DNA from: Paracidovorax wautersii
GTDB taxonomy: Bacteria; Pseudomonadota; Gammaproteobacteria; Burkholderiales; Burkholderiaceae_C
Direction of reading: 5' to 3'
DNA: 41,024 nucleotides
Assembly: GCA_009912175.1 (NCBI GenBank)
Contig: WNDQ01000036.1
Span: 1-41,024 of the forward strand
Position numbers and translations under genes: made by a program. The number at the start of each line of letters is the position of its first letter. Position 1 is the stretch's first letter. Positions 9,461 to 18,124 of the stretch are shown here, in pieces. Under the pieces are notes generated by a model, which made no database searches, was not told the DNA's origin, and saw only the letters and a program-made list of their open reading frames with translations.

Positions 9461-10369
9461 ATGAGCATCCGCATCGACGACCAGATCACCTTCCGCAAGC
9501 TTGAAATGCTGCTGGCCTTCATCGAGGTCGGCAGCCTTGCGCGTGCGGCCGAGCGGCTGGACACCAGCGCCGTCAGCGTGCACCGCGCGCTGCGCACGCT
9601 CGAAGAGGCCATGCGCTGCGCGCTGTTTCGCACCGAGGGCCGCAACCTGGTGCCGCTGGAGGCCGCACTGGTGCTGGCCGAGACCGCGCGCGAGGTGCTG
9701 GGCCGCATGGCGCGCGGCATCGACGCCACGCGCAAGGCCGGCGGCTATTCGTCGCAGACCATGCGCATCGGCTCGCTGTATTCGCTGACCGTGCAGACCG
9801 TGCCCCGGCTGCTGGTCGACCTCAAGGTGCGCCGTCCGCAACTGCAGCCCGAGCTGGTGCTGGGCTCCAACGCCGACCTGCTCGACAAGCTGCAGCAGGG
9901 TGACATCGACGCGGCGCTCATGGCGATCCCGCCTGACCAGCCGCAGCTCGAATCGCTGGCGCTGTTCGACGACGAGATCTTCTTTGCCGCGCCCTCGGGC
10001 TCGCGCTACAGCGGCATGGACACGGTCGACCTGCGGCTGTGCAAGGGCGAGCGCTTCGTCAGCCTGGGCGAGGGTTTTGCGACCTACGCGGGCTTTCGCG
10101 AAGCCTTCAGCCAGGCTGGCTTCGAGCCCGAGGTGGCCATGTACACGGACGACATCTTCTCGCTCATGAGCCTGGTGCGCGGCGGCGTGGGCTGCACGCT
10201 GCTGCCCGGGCGGGTGCGCGACGTCTTCGCCCACCAGATCGATCTGCTGCCCTTGCACGGCGCCCAGCGCATGCGCCAGCACATCGGCCTGAGTTTTCTG
10301 CGCGCCCGCGAGCGCGATCCCAATCTGCTGGCGCTGCAGACCGTCTGCCGGCTGAACCACCCGCGTTAA
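9461..10369 (+). CDS. mdcR: LysR-family regulator of malonate utilisation
   Basis: A 302-residue LysR-type activator. The helix-turn-helix is at about residues 9-65 (MLLAFIEVGSLARAAERLDT...VHRALRTLEEAM). The periplasmic-binding-like co-inducer domain follows (about 95-300, RIGSLYSLTVQTVPRLLVDL and later GGVGCTLLPGRV). Its position immediately before the carrier and mdcA makes it the MdcR of this cluster. In known systems MdcR responds to malonate and activates the mdc promoter. Here it is on the same strand as the operon, 152 bases upstream of matC, and the palindrome at 10378-10396 in that gap is the likely binding site. Confidence 0.85.
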   Translation: MSIRIDDQITFRKLEMLLAFIEVGSLARAAERLDTSAVSVHRALRTLEEAMRCALFRTEGRNLVPLEAALVLAETAREVLGRMARGIDATRKAGGYSSQTMRIGSLYSLTVQTVPRLLVDLKVRRPQLQPELVLGSNADLLDKLQQGDIDAALMAIPPDQPQLESLALFDDEIFFAAPSGSRYSGMDTVDLRLCKGERFVSLGEGFATYAGFREAFSQAGFEPEVAMYTDDIFSLMSLVRGGVGCTLLPGRVRDVFAHQIDLLPLHGAQRMRQHIGLSFLRARERDPNLLALQTVCRLNHPR

Positions 10370-10377
10370 CCCTCAAC

Positions 10378-10396
10378 CGTTACGGTCAGCGTAACG
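10378..10396. promoter_or_regulatory. LysR-type (MdcR) binding site candidate
   Basis: A perfect inverted repeat CGTTACG (10378-10384), GTCAG, CGTAACG (10390-10396), containing a T-N11-A core (T at 10381, A at 10393) as LysR-type boxes do. It lies in the mdcR-matC gap about 125 bases before the matC start. There is no T tract, so it is not a terminator for mdcR. Confidence 0.55.
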
Positions 10397-10521
10397 ATCG
10401 AGCGGCCCGCTTGATTGATCCTTCTGTCTTCGTCTCGTTATCGTGGCTGTGGCGCGGCAAAGCACCGCCGCCGCCGGTCCCGCCCTGGGGCCGGCCCGAA
10501 TCAACAACGGAGACACATGAG

Positions 10522-11904
10522 ATGAACCCCCATTGGATTTCGATCGCCATCCTGGGCCTGATGTTCGTGCTGGCTACGGCCTTGCCCATCAACATGGGCG
10601 TGATCGCCTTCGTCGGCGCCTTCCTGGTCGGCACGCTGGTGGCGGGCCTGAACGCCAAGACCATCATGGGCGGCTTTCCCGCCGACCTGTTCCTGACGCT
10701 GGCCGGCATCACCTACCTGTTTGCGCTGGCGCAGAACAACGGCACGATCAACTGGCTGGTCAACCTGGCCGTGCGGGCCGTGCGCGGGCACATTGCGGCC
10801 ATTCCGTGGATCATGTTCGGGATCACCGCGGGCCTGACCTCGGTCGGCGCGGTCAGCCCCGCGGCGGTGGCCATCATCGCGCCCATCGCGCTGGGTTTTG
10901 CGCACCGCTACGGCATCAGCCCGCTGATGATGGGCCTGATGGTGATCCACGGCGCGCAAGGCGGGGGCTTTTCGCCCATCAGCATCTACGGCGGCATCAC
11001 CAACCGCATCGTGGCCAATGCCGGGCTGCCGCTCAATGAAACCGCGACCATGATGGCCAGCTTCACCATCAACCTGGCCGTCTCGGTCCTGCTGTTCGTG
11101 GCCATGGGGGGTCTCAAGCTCGTGCGCCAGCCGGTCGGCGTCGACGGCAGGCAGCCGGCGAACCTGCCCGCGGCCGGCCGTGCCGTGCACGGCCCGGGCG
11201 GCGCCCAGATCTATGGCGACGCCGAAACCGAGGCCTTCAGCGAAGAACGCGCCACCGCCCAGGGCAAGCCCGGCGCGCTCACCGGCCCCGCGTCCACCGA
11301 CGAGCCGCAAGGCGAGCGCTGGTACCAGTGGATGACGCTGCTGGGCCTGGGCGTGCTGGCGGTGCTGACGCTGTTCTTCAAGCAGGACATCGGCTTTGTC
11401 TCGATCACCATCGGCTTGGTGCTCACGCTCATGGCGCCCAACCTGCAAAAGCGCGCCCTCGGCCAGGTCTGCTGGCCCGAGATCATGCTGATCCTGGGCG
11501 TGAGCACCTATGTGGGCGTGATGCAGAAGATGGGCACCATCGACTTCGTGGGCCACAGCGTGGCCGAGCTCACCTCGCCGCTGGTGGCCGCGCTGCTGTT
11601 GCTGTTCGTGGGCGCCGTGGTCTCGGCCTTTGCGTCCTCCACCGCGGTACTGGGCTCGCTCATTCCGCTGGCGGTGCCGCTGCTGCAGGGCGACGTGGGC
11701 GTGGGCGCGGTGGGTTTCATCGCGGCCATGGCGGTCTCGTCCACAATCGTCGACGTCAGCCCCTTCTCGACCAACGGCGCCCTGGTCCTGGCCAGCGCGC
11801 GTGGCGTGGACCGCGACCGTTTCTTCCGCCAGCTCATGACGTATGGCGCGGCCGTCACGCTGATCGCGCCGCTGGTGGTCTGGTTCCTCTTCGTGGTGCT
11901 GTGA
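10522..11904 (+). CDS. matC: malonate/dicarboxylate carrier, MatC type
   Basis: A 460-residue inner-membrane carrier with about 10-12 hydrophobic helices. Two homologous halves are separated by a hydrophilic loop of about 80 residues (about 205-270, Gly/Ala/Glu-rich). Motifs such as SVGAVSPAAVAIIAPIALGF and STIVDVSPFSTNGALVLASA match the MatC-type dicarboxylate carriers. The start at 10522 has a GGAG ribosome binding site 9 bases upstream. An earlier ATG at 10517 is in another frame and stops at once. It takes the place that mdcF or the mdcL/mdcM pair occupies in other malonate decarboxylase clusters. Malonate uptake is inferred from family and context. Confidence 0.85.
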   Translation: MNPHWISIAILGLMFVLATALPINMGVIAFVGAFLVGTLVAGLNAKTIMGGFPADLFLTLAGITYLFALAQNNGTINWLVNLAVRAVRGHIAAIPWIMFGITAGLTSVGAVSPAAVAIIAPIALGFAHRYGISPLMMGLMVIHGAQGGGFSPISIYGGITNRIVANAGLPLNETATMMASFTINLAVSVLLFVAMGGLKLVRQPVGVDGRQPANLPAAGRAVHGPGGAQIYGDAETEAFSEERATAQGKPGALTGPASTDEPQGERWYQWMTLLGLGVLAVLTLFFKQDIGFVSITIGLVLTLMAPNLQKRALGQVCWPEIMLILGVSTYVGVMQKMGTIDFVGHSVAELTSPLVAALLLLFVGAVVSAFASSTAVLGSLIPLAVPLLQGDVGVGAVGFIAAMAVSSTIVDVSPFSTNGALVLASARGVDRDRFFRQLMTYGAAVTLIAPLVVWFLFVVL

Positions 11905-11944
11905 CGGCAGCCGGCCCGCTTTGCCGAATTTCTCTGGAACAACG

Positions 11945-13632
11945 ATGGACATGACTTCTCAAGACTGGAATGGCCGCGCACGCAACCGCGCAGGCCGCCT
12001 GGCGCGTGCGGCGCAGGCCCTGGGCCCGGCGCTGCGCGGCAAATGCGTGACGACCCAGGCCGTGGGCACGCTGCTGACCGCCGTGCTGGAGCCCGGCGAC
12101 CGCGTCTGCCTGGAGGGCAACAACCAGAAGCAGGCCGACTTTCTGGCCCAGGCGCTGGTCGGCCTGGATCCGGCCCAGGTGCACGACCTGCACATGGTGC
12201 AGTCGGTGCTGGCGCTGCCCGAGCACCTGGACGTGTTCGAGCGCGGCATCGCCAGCCGGCTGGACTTCAGCTTCGCCGGCCCGCAAGGCGGTCGGCTGGC
12301 CAAGCTGGTGGCGGCCGGGCGCCTGAACATCGGCGCCATCCACACCTACCTGGAGCTGTTCGCGCGCTACTTCGTCGACCTCACGCCCAAGGTCGCGCTG
12401 GTGGCCGCGCAGGCGGCCGACGCCGAGGGCAACCTCTACACCGGCCCCAACACCTAGGACACGCCCGCCATCGTCGAGGCCACGGCGTTCTCGGGCGGCA
12501 TCGTGATCGCGCAGGTCAACGAGATGGTCGACGGCAGCACCACGCGCCTGCCGCGCATCGACATCCCGGCCGACTGGGTGAGCTTCGTGGTGCCGGCGCC
12601 GCGCCCGCATTTCATCGAGCCGCTGTTCACGCGCGACCCGGCGCAGATCAGCGAGATCCAGGTGCTGATGGCCATGATGGCAATCAAGGGCATCTACGCC
12701 GAGTACGGCGTGCAGCGCCTGAACCACGGCATCGGCTTCGACACCGCCGCCATCGAGCTGCTGCTGCCCACCTACGGCGAGTCGCTGGGCCTGAAGGGCA
12801 AGATCGCGCAGCACTGGGCGCTCAACCCGCACCCGGCGCTGATCCCGGCGATCGAGGCGGGCTGGGTCCAGTCGGTGCACTCCTTCGGCTCGGAACTGGG
12901 CATGGAGGACTACATCCGCGCCCGCTCGGACGTGTTCTTCACCGGCCCGGACGGCAGCCTGCGCAGCAACCGCGCCTTCTGCCAGGCCGCGGGCCACTAT
13001 GCGTGCGACCTGTTCATCGGCTCGACGCTGCAGATCGACCTGGACGGCAACAGCTCGACCGCCACGCTGGGCCGCATTGCCGGCTTTGGCGGCGCGCCCA
13101 ACATGGGCGCCGACGCGCGCGGGCGCCGCCACGCCAGCCCGGCCTGGCTCAAGGCCGGCCAGCAGGCGCGCGCCGGCCGCAGCGGCGCGGCCGCCACGCC
13201 GCGCGGGCAAAAACTGGTGGTGCAGATGGTCGAGACCTTCCGCGAGCACATGCAGCCGGCCTTTGTCGAGCGGCTCGACGCCTGGACGCTGCAGGAGCAG
13301 GCCGGCATGGCCCTGCCGCCCATCATGGTCTATGGCGAAGACGTGACCCACGTGCTGACCGAGGAAGGCATCGCCAACCTGCTGCTGTGCCGCACCGACG
13401 AGGAACGCGAGCAGGCCATTCGCGGCGTGGCCGGCTACACGCCCGTGGGCCTGGCGCGCGACCACCGCATGGTCGAGAACCTGCGCGACCGCGGCATCAT
13501 CCCCGCCCGCAAGACCTGGGCATCGACCCGCGCCTGGCCACGCGCAACCTGCTGGCCGCGCGCAACATGCGCGACCTGGTGCGCGCCTCGGGCGGGCGCT
13601 ACCAGCCGCCCAAGCGTTTTCGCAACTGGTAA
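11945..13632 (+). pseudogene. mdcA: malonate decarboxylase alpha subunit, carrying a stop and a frameshift
   Basis: The alpha subunit is the acetyl-ACP:malonate ACP transferase. The frame from the ATG at 11945 reads well (GDRVCLEGNNQKQADFLAQA, GNLYTGPNT) to a TAG at 12455-12457 (codon 171). It then continues in the same frame (DTPAIVEATAFSGGIVIAQV), where the family has NTEDTP, so GAG to TAG is likely. A second lesion lies in the C run at 13501-13504: the family's C-terminus (DLGIDPRLATRNLLAARNMR, ending QPPKRFRNW) is found in the neighbouring frame to 13632, and one extra C restores it. Repaired length is about 561 residues, the usual size. Downstream mdc genes are intact and translationally coupled. 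Either both lesions are base-calling errors or the malonate pathway is inactivated here. Confidence 0.9.
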
Positions 13633-13670
13633 CCACCAGCCACGGCCCCCCGTTTTTGGAGATTGCACCC

Positions 13671-14015
13671 ATGAGTGACACCCCCGCAGGGCTCGAATCC
13701 CTGGACTTTCGCCTCCCCGGCGGCCGCCCCGCCGGCCGCTTCGACCCGGTCCTGGTGGGCGTGGTCGGCTCCGGCAACCTCGAAGTGCTGCTGGAAGCCG
13801 CCGACAGCCCCGACTGCGCCATCCACGTCGACACCTCGGCGCGCGGCTTCGGCACCATCTGGCAGGCCGTCGTCGACGACTTCCACACACGCCACGCGCT
13901 GGCCGGCGTGCGCCTGTCGATCAACGACATGGGCGCCACGCCCGCCGTGGTCAGCCTGCGGCTGGACCAGGCCGTGGCCGAGCTGGGCCGCGCCGGACAG
14001 AAAGGCACGCCATGA
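13671..14015 (+). CDS. mdcC: malonate decarboxylase acyl-carrier (delta) subunit
   Basis: A 114-residue small acyl-carrier protein. The motif VVGSGNLEVLLEA contains the Ser (Ser34) that carries the 2'-(5''-phosphoribosyl)-3'-dephospho-CoA prosthetic group in known MdcC proteins. The remaining pattern (HVDTSARGFGTIWQAVVDDF and LSINDMGATPAVVSLRL) is typical. The start at 13671 follows a G-rich GGAGATT site. The stop overlaps the mdcD start (ATGA at 14012-14015), indicating translational coupling. It is the hub on which acetyl and malonyl groups are exchanged by MdcA and decarboxylated by MdcDE. Confidence 0.93.
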   Translation: MSDTPAGLESLDFRLPGGRPAGRFDPVLVGVVGSGNLEVLLEAADSPDCAIHVDTSARGFGTIWQAVVDDFHTRHALAGVRLSINDMGATPAVVSLRLDQAVAELGRAGQKGTP

Positions 14016-14923
14016 GCAGCTACGCCGAATCCAGCGCCCGCGAGCGGCTGGCTGCGCTGGTCGACGCCGGCAGCTTCCATGAATGGATCGCCCCGGGCGA
14101 GCGTGCGACCAGCCCGCACCTGGCCGCGCTGGGCGTGCCGGCCGCTTTTGACGACGGCATCGCCATCGGCCGTGCCACGCTGGGCGGCCAGCCCGTGCTG
14201 GTGGCCACGCAGGAAGGCGCCTTCATGGGCGGCGGCGTGGGCGAAGTGCACGGCGCCAAGCTCACCGGCCTGCTGCGGCGCGCGCAACACGAGCACCCGG
14301 CCGCCGTGCTGATCCTGGCCGAATCGGGTGGCGTGCGCCTGCACGAGGCCAACGCCGGGCTGATCGCGGTCTCGGAAGTCATGCGTGCGCTGCTCGATGC
14401 GCGCAACGCGGGCGTGCCGGTGATCGTGCTCATTGGCGGGGCCAATGGCTGCTTTGGCGGCATGGGCATCGTCGCGCGCTGCGCCAGCCATGTCGTGATG
14501 AGCGACGTCGGCCGGCTGGCCATGTCCGGTCCCGAAGTGATCGAGGCCTCGCACGGCGTCGACGAATACGACGCGCGCGACCGCGCCCTGGTCTGGCGCA
14601 CCAGCGGCGGCAAGCACCGCTGGCTCACGGGCGACTGCGACACCCTGGTCGACGACGACCTCGCGGCCTTCCGCCACGCCGCGCTCGACGCCCTGCGCGC
14701 CCCCGCGCGCGGCCCCGTCACGCTGGACACGCTGGAGGCCGAACACGCCCTGCTGGCCGCACGCCTGCAGGCCTGCCCCGAGGACGACTGGGGCCAGCAC
14801 GGCGACGAAGCCATCGCCCTGTGGCGCGGCCTGGGCGTGGTCCACGCCGAACGCGTGCCCGACCTCGAAGTCGCCGAGCTGCTGGCTTCGGCCCCACCCC
14901 GCCAACCGCACGGAGGTGCCTGA
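14012..14923 (+). CDS. mdcD: malonate decarboxylase beta subunit
   Basis: A 303-residue carboxyltransferase-fold subunit that, with MdcE, decarboxylates malonyl-S-ACP to acetyl-S-ACP. It has the crotonase-like core with an oxyanion-type Gly-rich stretch (QEGAFMGGGVGEVHGAKLTG, then ESGGVRLHEANAGL and GGANGCFGGMGIVARC). Length agrees with the family (about 290). The start overlaps the mdcC stop and the end overlaps the mdcE ATG (TGATG at 14921-14925). The gene appears intact. The last 20 residues (ELLASAPPRQPHGGA) are a low-complexity tail. Confidence 0.93.
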   Translation: MSSYAESSARERLAALVDAGSFHEWIAPGERATSPHLAALGVPAAFDDGIAIGRATLGGQPVLVATQEGAFMGGGVGEVHGAKLTGLLRRAQHEHPAAVLILAESGGVRLHEANAGLIAVSEVMRALLDARNAGVPVIVLIGGANGCFGGMGIVARCASHVVMSDVGRLAMSGPEVIEASHGVDEYDARDRALVWRTSGGKHRWLTGDCDTLVDDDLAAFRHAALDALRAPARGPVTLDTLEAEHALLAARLQACPEDDWGQHGDEAIALWRGLGVVHAERVPDLEVAELLASAPPRQPHGGA

Positions 14924-15624
14924 TGGATTGGAAAACCCTGGCCGACCAGCTTTTCGGCCCCCGACACCACATCGTCGCCGACGGTTCGCTGCTGCGCGGC
15001 ACGGCTGAACTCGACGGCCAGACGCTGACGATCGCCGGCAGCACCGACCACGCGCCCATCGGCGTGGCGCTGGCCCTGGCGCAGGCGCGCATCGTGCTCG
15101 ACACCATCGCGCAGCACCCGGGCCGGCCCATCCTGCTGCTGATCGACACGCAGGGCCAGCAACTGCGCCGGCGCGACGAGCTGCTGGGCATCAACCGCGC
15201 CATGGCGCACCTGGGCATGGCCATCGACCTGGCGCGCCGGCAGGGCCATCGGGTGCTGGGGCTGGTCTATGACCAGGCGCTGTCGGGCGGCTTCATCACC
15301 TCGGGCCTGATCGCCGACGCCTGCTACGCCCTGCCCGAGGCCGAGATCCGCGTCATGCGCCTGCCCGCCATGGCCCGCGTGACCAAGCTGCCTGAAGAAA
15401 AACTGGCGGCGCTCTCGGCCACCAACCCGGTGTTCGCGCCCGGTGTCGACAACTACGTCGCCATGGGCGGCGTGCGTGCGCTCTGGCGCGGCGACCTGCC
15501 CGCCGCCCTGCGCGCGGCGCTGGCCGACACGCCCGCCGAAGACACCCGCGCCCAGGACGGCTTCGAACGCCAGGGCCGGCGCCTGGCTGCGCCGCTGGTC
15601 GAACGCGTGCTGCGCGCCGACTGA
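14923..15624 (+). CDS. mdcE: malonate decarboxylase gamma subunit
   Basis: A 233-residue partner of MdcD in the decarboxylase heterodimer. The ATG at 14923 overlaps the mdcD stop and has a strong GGAGGTG site within mdcD. Recognisable stretches are LLLIDTQGQQLRRRDELLGI, LGLVYDQALSGGFITSGLIA and MARVTKLPEEKLAAL, typical of MdcE. It ends with a TGATG overlap into mdcG, part of an unbroken coupled array from mdcC to mdcB. Confidence 0.92.
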   Translation: MDWKTLADQLFGPRHHIVADGSLLRGTAELDGQTLTIAGSTDHAPIGVALALAQARIVLDTIAQHPGRPILLLIDTQGQQLRRRDELLGINRAMAHLGMAIDLARRQGHRVLGLVYDQALSGGFITSGLIADACYALPEAEIRVMRLPAMARVTKLPEEKLAALSATNPVFAPGVDNYVAMGGVRALWRGDLPAALRAALADTPAEDTRAQDGFERQGRRLAAPLVERVLRAD

Positions 15625-16361
15625 TGTCCGCCACGAAAGACCCCCGCATGCTGCCCGCGCTTCACCGGCACCAGCTCGCCTACCTGCGCGAGGAAGGCTG
15701 GCACCGCATCCTGCGCCGCACCTGGGACGCGGACGCACAAGCCTGCCTGACGCACTGGTCCAGCCACGGCCTGCCGCTGGTGGTTACACGCCAGCGCGCG
15801 GCCACGGCACCCGGTCCGCAGATCGTTGCGCTGGGCCTGCCCGCGCCGCCGAGCTGGGGCAAACGCCGCATCGCGCTGGAAGCCTCGGCGCACGAGGTGC
15901 TGTACTTCGACGAATTCCCCACCGCCGCGCGCATCGCGCCCCTGCTGCGGCCCGCCGCGCAGCCGGCCTGGCAACGCCTGTGCGAGGACCTGGCCGCGCT
16001 GCAGGTGCGCGTGCGCGCCCAGGGCAGCCACGGCTGGCAGACGCTGACCGGGCTGGCCCATGTGCGCGCGCAGTCCGACATCGACCTGTGGATCCACGTG
16101 CTGGACGCCGCGCAGACCGCGCAAGTCGACCAGGTGCTGGCCCGCCACGCACCCGGCCTGGAGCGTCTGGACGTACGGCTCGACGTCGAACTTGCCGGCC
16201 CGGACGGCGCGGCCGTCACCTGGCGCGAATGGCGGCGCTGGCTGACGGGCGAGACCCGCCAGGTGCTGATCAAAACCCTGCACGACGCCCGCCTGGCGGA
16301 CGCGCCCTTCGGCGCCCGGCCGCAGGCCAACAATCTGCCTGTGCTGGAGGCCACACCATGA
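15624..16361 (+). CDS. mdcG: phosphoribosyl-dephospho-CoA transferase (holo-MdcC synthase)
   Basis: A 245-residue nucleotidyltransferase that attaches the triphosphoribosyl-dephospho-CoA made by MdcB onto the Ser of MdcC. Around residue 150, RAQSDIDLWIHV provides the paired Asp motif (DxD) of the nucleotidyltransferase active site. PLVVTRQRAA and LPAPPSWGKRRIALEA fit the N-terminal domain of MdcG. The ATG overlaps the mdcE stop, and the stop overlaps the mdcB start (ATGA, 16358-16361). Overall length matches (about 210-250). Confidence 0.9.
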   Translation: MSATKDPRMLPALHRHQLAYLREEGWHRILRRTWDADAQACLTHWSSHGLPLVVTRQRAATAPGPQIVALGLPAPPSWGKRRIALEASAHEVLYFDEFPTAARIAPLLRPAAQPAWQRLCEDLAALQVRVRAQGSHGWQTLTGLAHVRAQSDIDLWIHVLDAAQTAQVDQVLARHAPGLERLDVRLDVELAGPDGAAVTWREWRRWLTGETRQVLIKTLHDARLADAPFGARPQANNLPVLEATP

Positions 16362-17164
16362 CCGCTGTTTTTGCCCGCCACGCGCTGGCGCCCGCGCCGC
16401 AGCCGTCGCCTGCGGCCCTGCAAGGCCTGCGCGCAGCCCGCGCCCAGGCCATCGGCCGCGCCGCCACGCTGGCGCTGCACGACGAGCTGGCGCTTGCGCC
16501 CAAACCCGGCCTGGTGTCTTTTGCCGACAGCGGCAGCCATGACGACATGGACGCCCACACCTTCATGCGCAGCCTGTTCGCGCTGCGCCGCTACTTCCCG
16601 CAGATCGCCGCGCTGGGCATGGCGCTGGCGCCCTTCGCCGCGCTGGAGCGCTGCGGCCAGCAGGCCGAGGCGCGCATGCTGCGGGCCACGGGCGGCATCA
16701 ACACGCACCGCGGCGCCATCTTCATGCTGGGCCTGCTGTGCGCGGCGGCCGGTGCGGCTTCGCGCCATGGCTGGCCGCTGGACGCCGTTCACCTGCAACG
16801 CGCGCTGACCACGCATTGGGGCGATGCCCTGGCCGCCCGCGCCCAGCGCGCCCCGACGCTGCCGGGCGGCATTGCCGCGCGCCGCCTGGGCCTGGACACG
16901 CAGCACGTGCGCCTGCACACGCTGCTGACCATCATGGCCACGCTGGACGACAGCAACCTCGCGCATCGCGGCGGTGCCGAAGGTCTGGCCTACGCGCGCG
17001 GCGCAGTGCAAGCCTTCATGGCCGCAGGCGGCGCAGCCGCGCCCGGCGCCCTGGCACGGGCGCAAGCGCTGCACCAGGCCTTCGTGGCGCGCCGCCTCTC
17101 GCCCGGCGGCTCGGCCGACACGCTGGCCGCCGCCTGCTGGCTGCATCGCGTCCAGGCGCTCTGA
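16358..17164 (+). CDS. mdcB: triphosphoribosyl-dephospho-CoA synthase
   Basis: A 268-residue CitG/MdcB-family enzyme that condenses ATP and dephospho-CoA to make the prosthetic-group precursor for MdcC. Family stretches are HDELALAPKPGLVSFADSGS, DDMDAHTFMRSL, LRATGGINTHRGAIFMLGLL and LDDSNLAHRGG. It follows mdcG with a 4-base overlap and is 13 bases from mdcH. In many clusters mdcB follows mdcA; here it sits between mdcG and mdcH. Confidence 0.93.
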   Translation: MTAVFARHALAPAPQPSPAALQGLRAARAQAIGRAATLALHDELALAPKPGLVSFADSGSHDDMDAHTFMRSLFALRRYFPQIAALGMALAPFAALERCGQQAEARMLRATGGINTHRGAIFMLGLLCAAAGAASRHGWPLDAVHLQRALTTHWGDALAARAQRAPTLPGGIAARRLGLDTQHVRLHTLLTIMATLDDSNLAHRGGAEGLAYARGAVQAFMAAGGAAAPGALARAQALHQAFVARRLSPGGSADTLAAACWLHRVQAL

Positions 17165-17177
17165 GAGTCGGCCGCCC

Positions 17178-18119
17178 ATGCGCTACGCCCTCGTGTTCTC
17201 GGGACAAGGCACACAGCACGCGGCCATGCTGCCGTGGCTGGCCGACACGCCGCTGCTGCAGGCCATGGCGCAGACACTGGACTGCACCGACTGGCGCGCC
17301 GCGCTGGCCGACCCGGCCTGGGCACGCACCAACCGCCACGCGCAGCCGCTGCTGACCGCCACTGGCCTTGCGGCGTGGGCGCAATTGAAGACCCAGTTGG
17401 AAGAAGAATTCAACACGCAGGGCACGCACCTGCCACCGCCCAGCGCCGTGGCGGGCTACAGCGTTGGCGAACTGGCCGCCTATGCCGCCGCCGGCGTCTA
17501 CGACGACACCACCGCGCTGCAACTGGCCGCGCGCCGCGCCCAGCTCATGGACGACTGCGCGCGCCATCAGCCCGGCGGCCTGCTGGCCGTCTCGGGCCTG
17601 GCCAGCAATGCGCTGGCCACGCTGGTGCAGGCCGCAGGCGCGCACGTGGCCATCGTCAACGCCCCCGACGCCTGGATCTGCGGCGGCCCCCACGCCGCCC
17701 TGGCCACGCTGCAGGACCGCGCCAGCGCCGCCGGCGCGCACTGCACACCGCTGGCCGTCGAAGTCGCCTCGCACACCCCGCTCCTGGCCGATGCCGCGCA
17801 GGCTTTCAGCGTTGAACTGCAAGCCACGCCCTGCCAGCCCCCACGCCTGCACCTGGCCAGCAACGCAGGTGGCCGCATCGCCAGCGCCCAGGACGCCCGT
17901 CAGGCCCTGGCACGGCAGATCAGCCACACCGTACAGTGGCAGGACTGCATGCAGGAGCTGTACGAACGCCAGGTGTCATGCGTGCTGGAAATCGGCCCCG
18001 GCCAGGCCCTGGCCCGCCTGTGGAACCAGCGCTACCCGGACATGCCCGCCCGCAGCGCCGACGAATTCCGCAGCACCCAGGCCATCGCGCGCTGGCTGGT
18101 GCGGCAGTTGGGCGATTGA
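17178..18119 (+). CDS. mdcH: malonyl-CoA:ACP acyltransferase (malonate decarboxylase epsilon subunit)
   Basis: A 313-residue FabD-like acyltransferase that loads malonyl onto the MdcC carrier to start the cycle. The N-terminus has the FSGQGTQHAAML motif. The nucleophile elbow is GYSVGE with Ser95, and the catalytic His is His199 in EVASHTPLL. The C-terminus has the CVLEIGPGQALARLW motif of the family. It is the last gene of the mdc operon and ends 5 bases from the convergent Bug receptor at 18125. Confidence 0.92.
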   Translation: MRYALVFSGQGTQHAAMLPWLADTPLLQAMAQTLDCTDWRAALADPAWARTNRHAQPLLTATGLAAWAQLKTQLEEEFNTQGTHLPPPSAVAGYSVGELAAYAAAGVYDDTTALQLAARRAQLMDDCARHQPGGLLAVSGLASNALATLVQAAGAHVAIVNAPDAWICGGPHAALATLQDRASAAGAHCTPLAVEVASHTPLLADAAQAFSVELQATPCQPPRLHLASNAGGRIASAQDARQALARQISHTVQWQDCMQELYERQVSCVLEIGPGQALARLWNQRYPDMPARSADEFRSTQAIARWLVRQLGD

Positions 18120-18124
18120 ATCCA

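Noticed and set aside
11855-14911. Very long open frame (about 1000 codons) on the minus strand across the mdc genes
   Set aside because: It is antisense to mdcA, mdcC and mdcD, which have clear family motifs, and is low-complexity and Arg/His/Gln-rich. High third-position GC creates such shadows.
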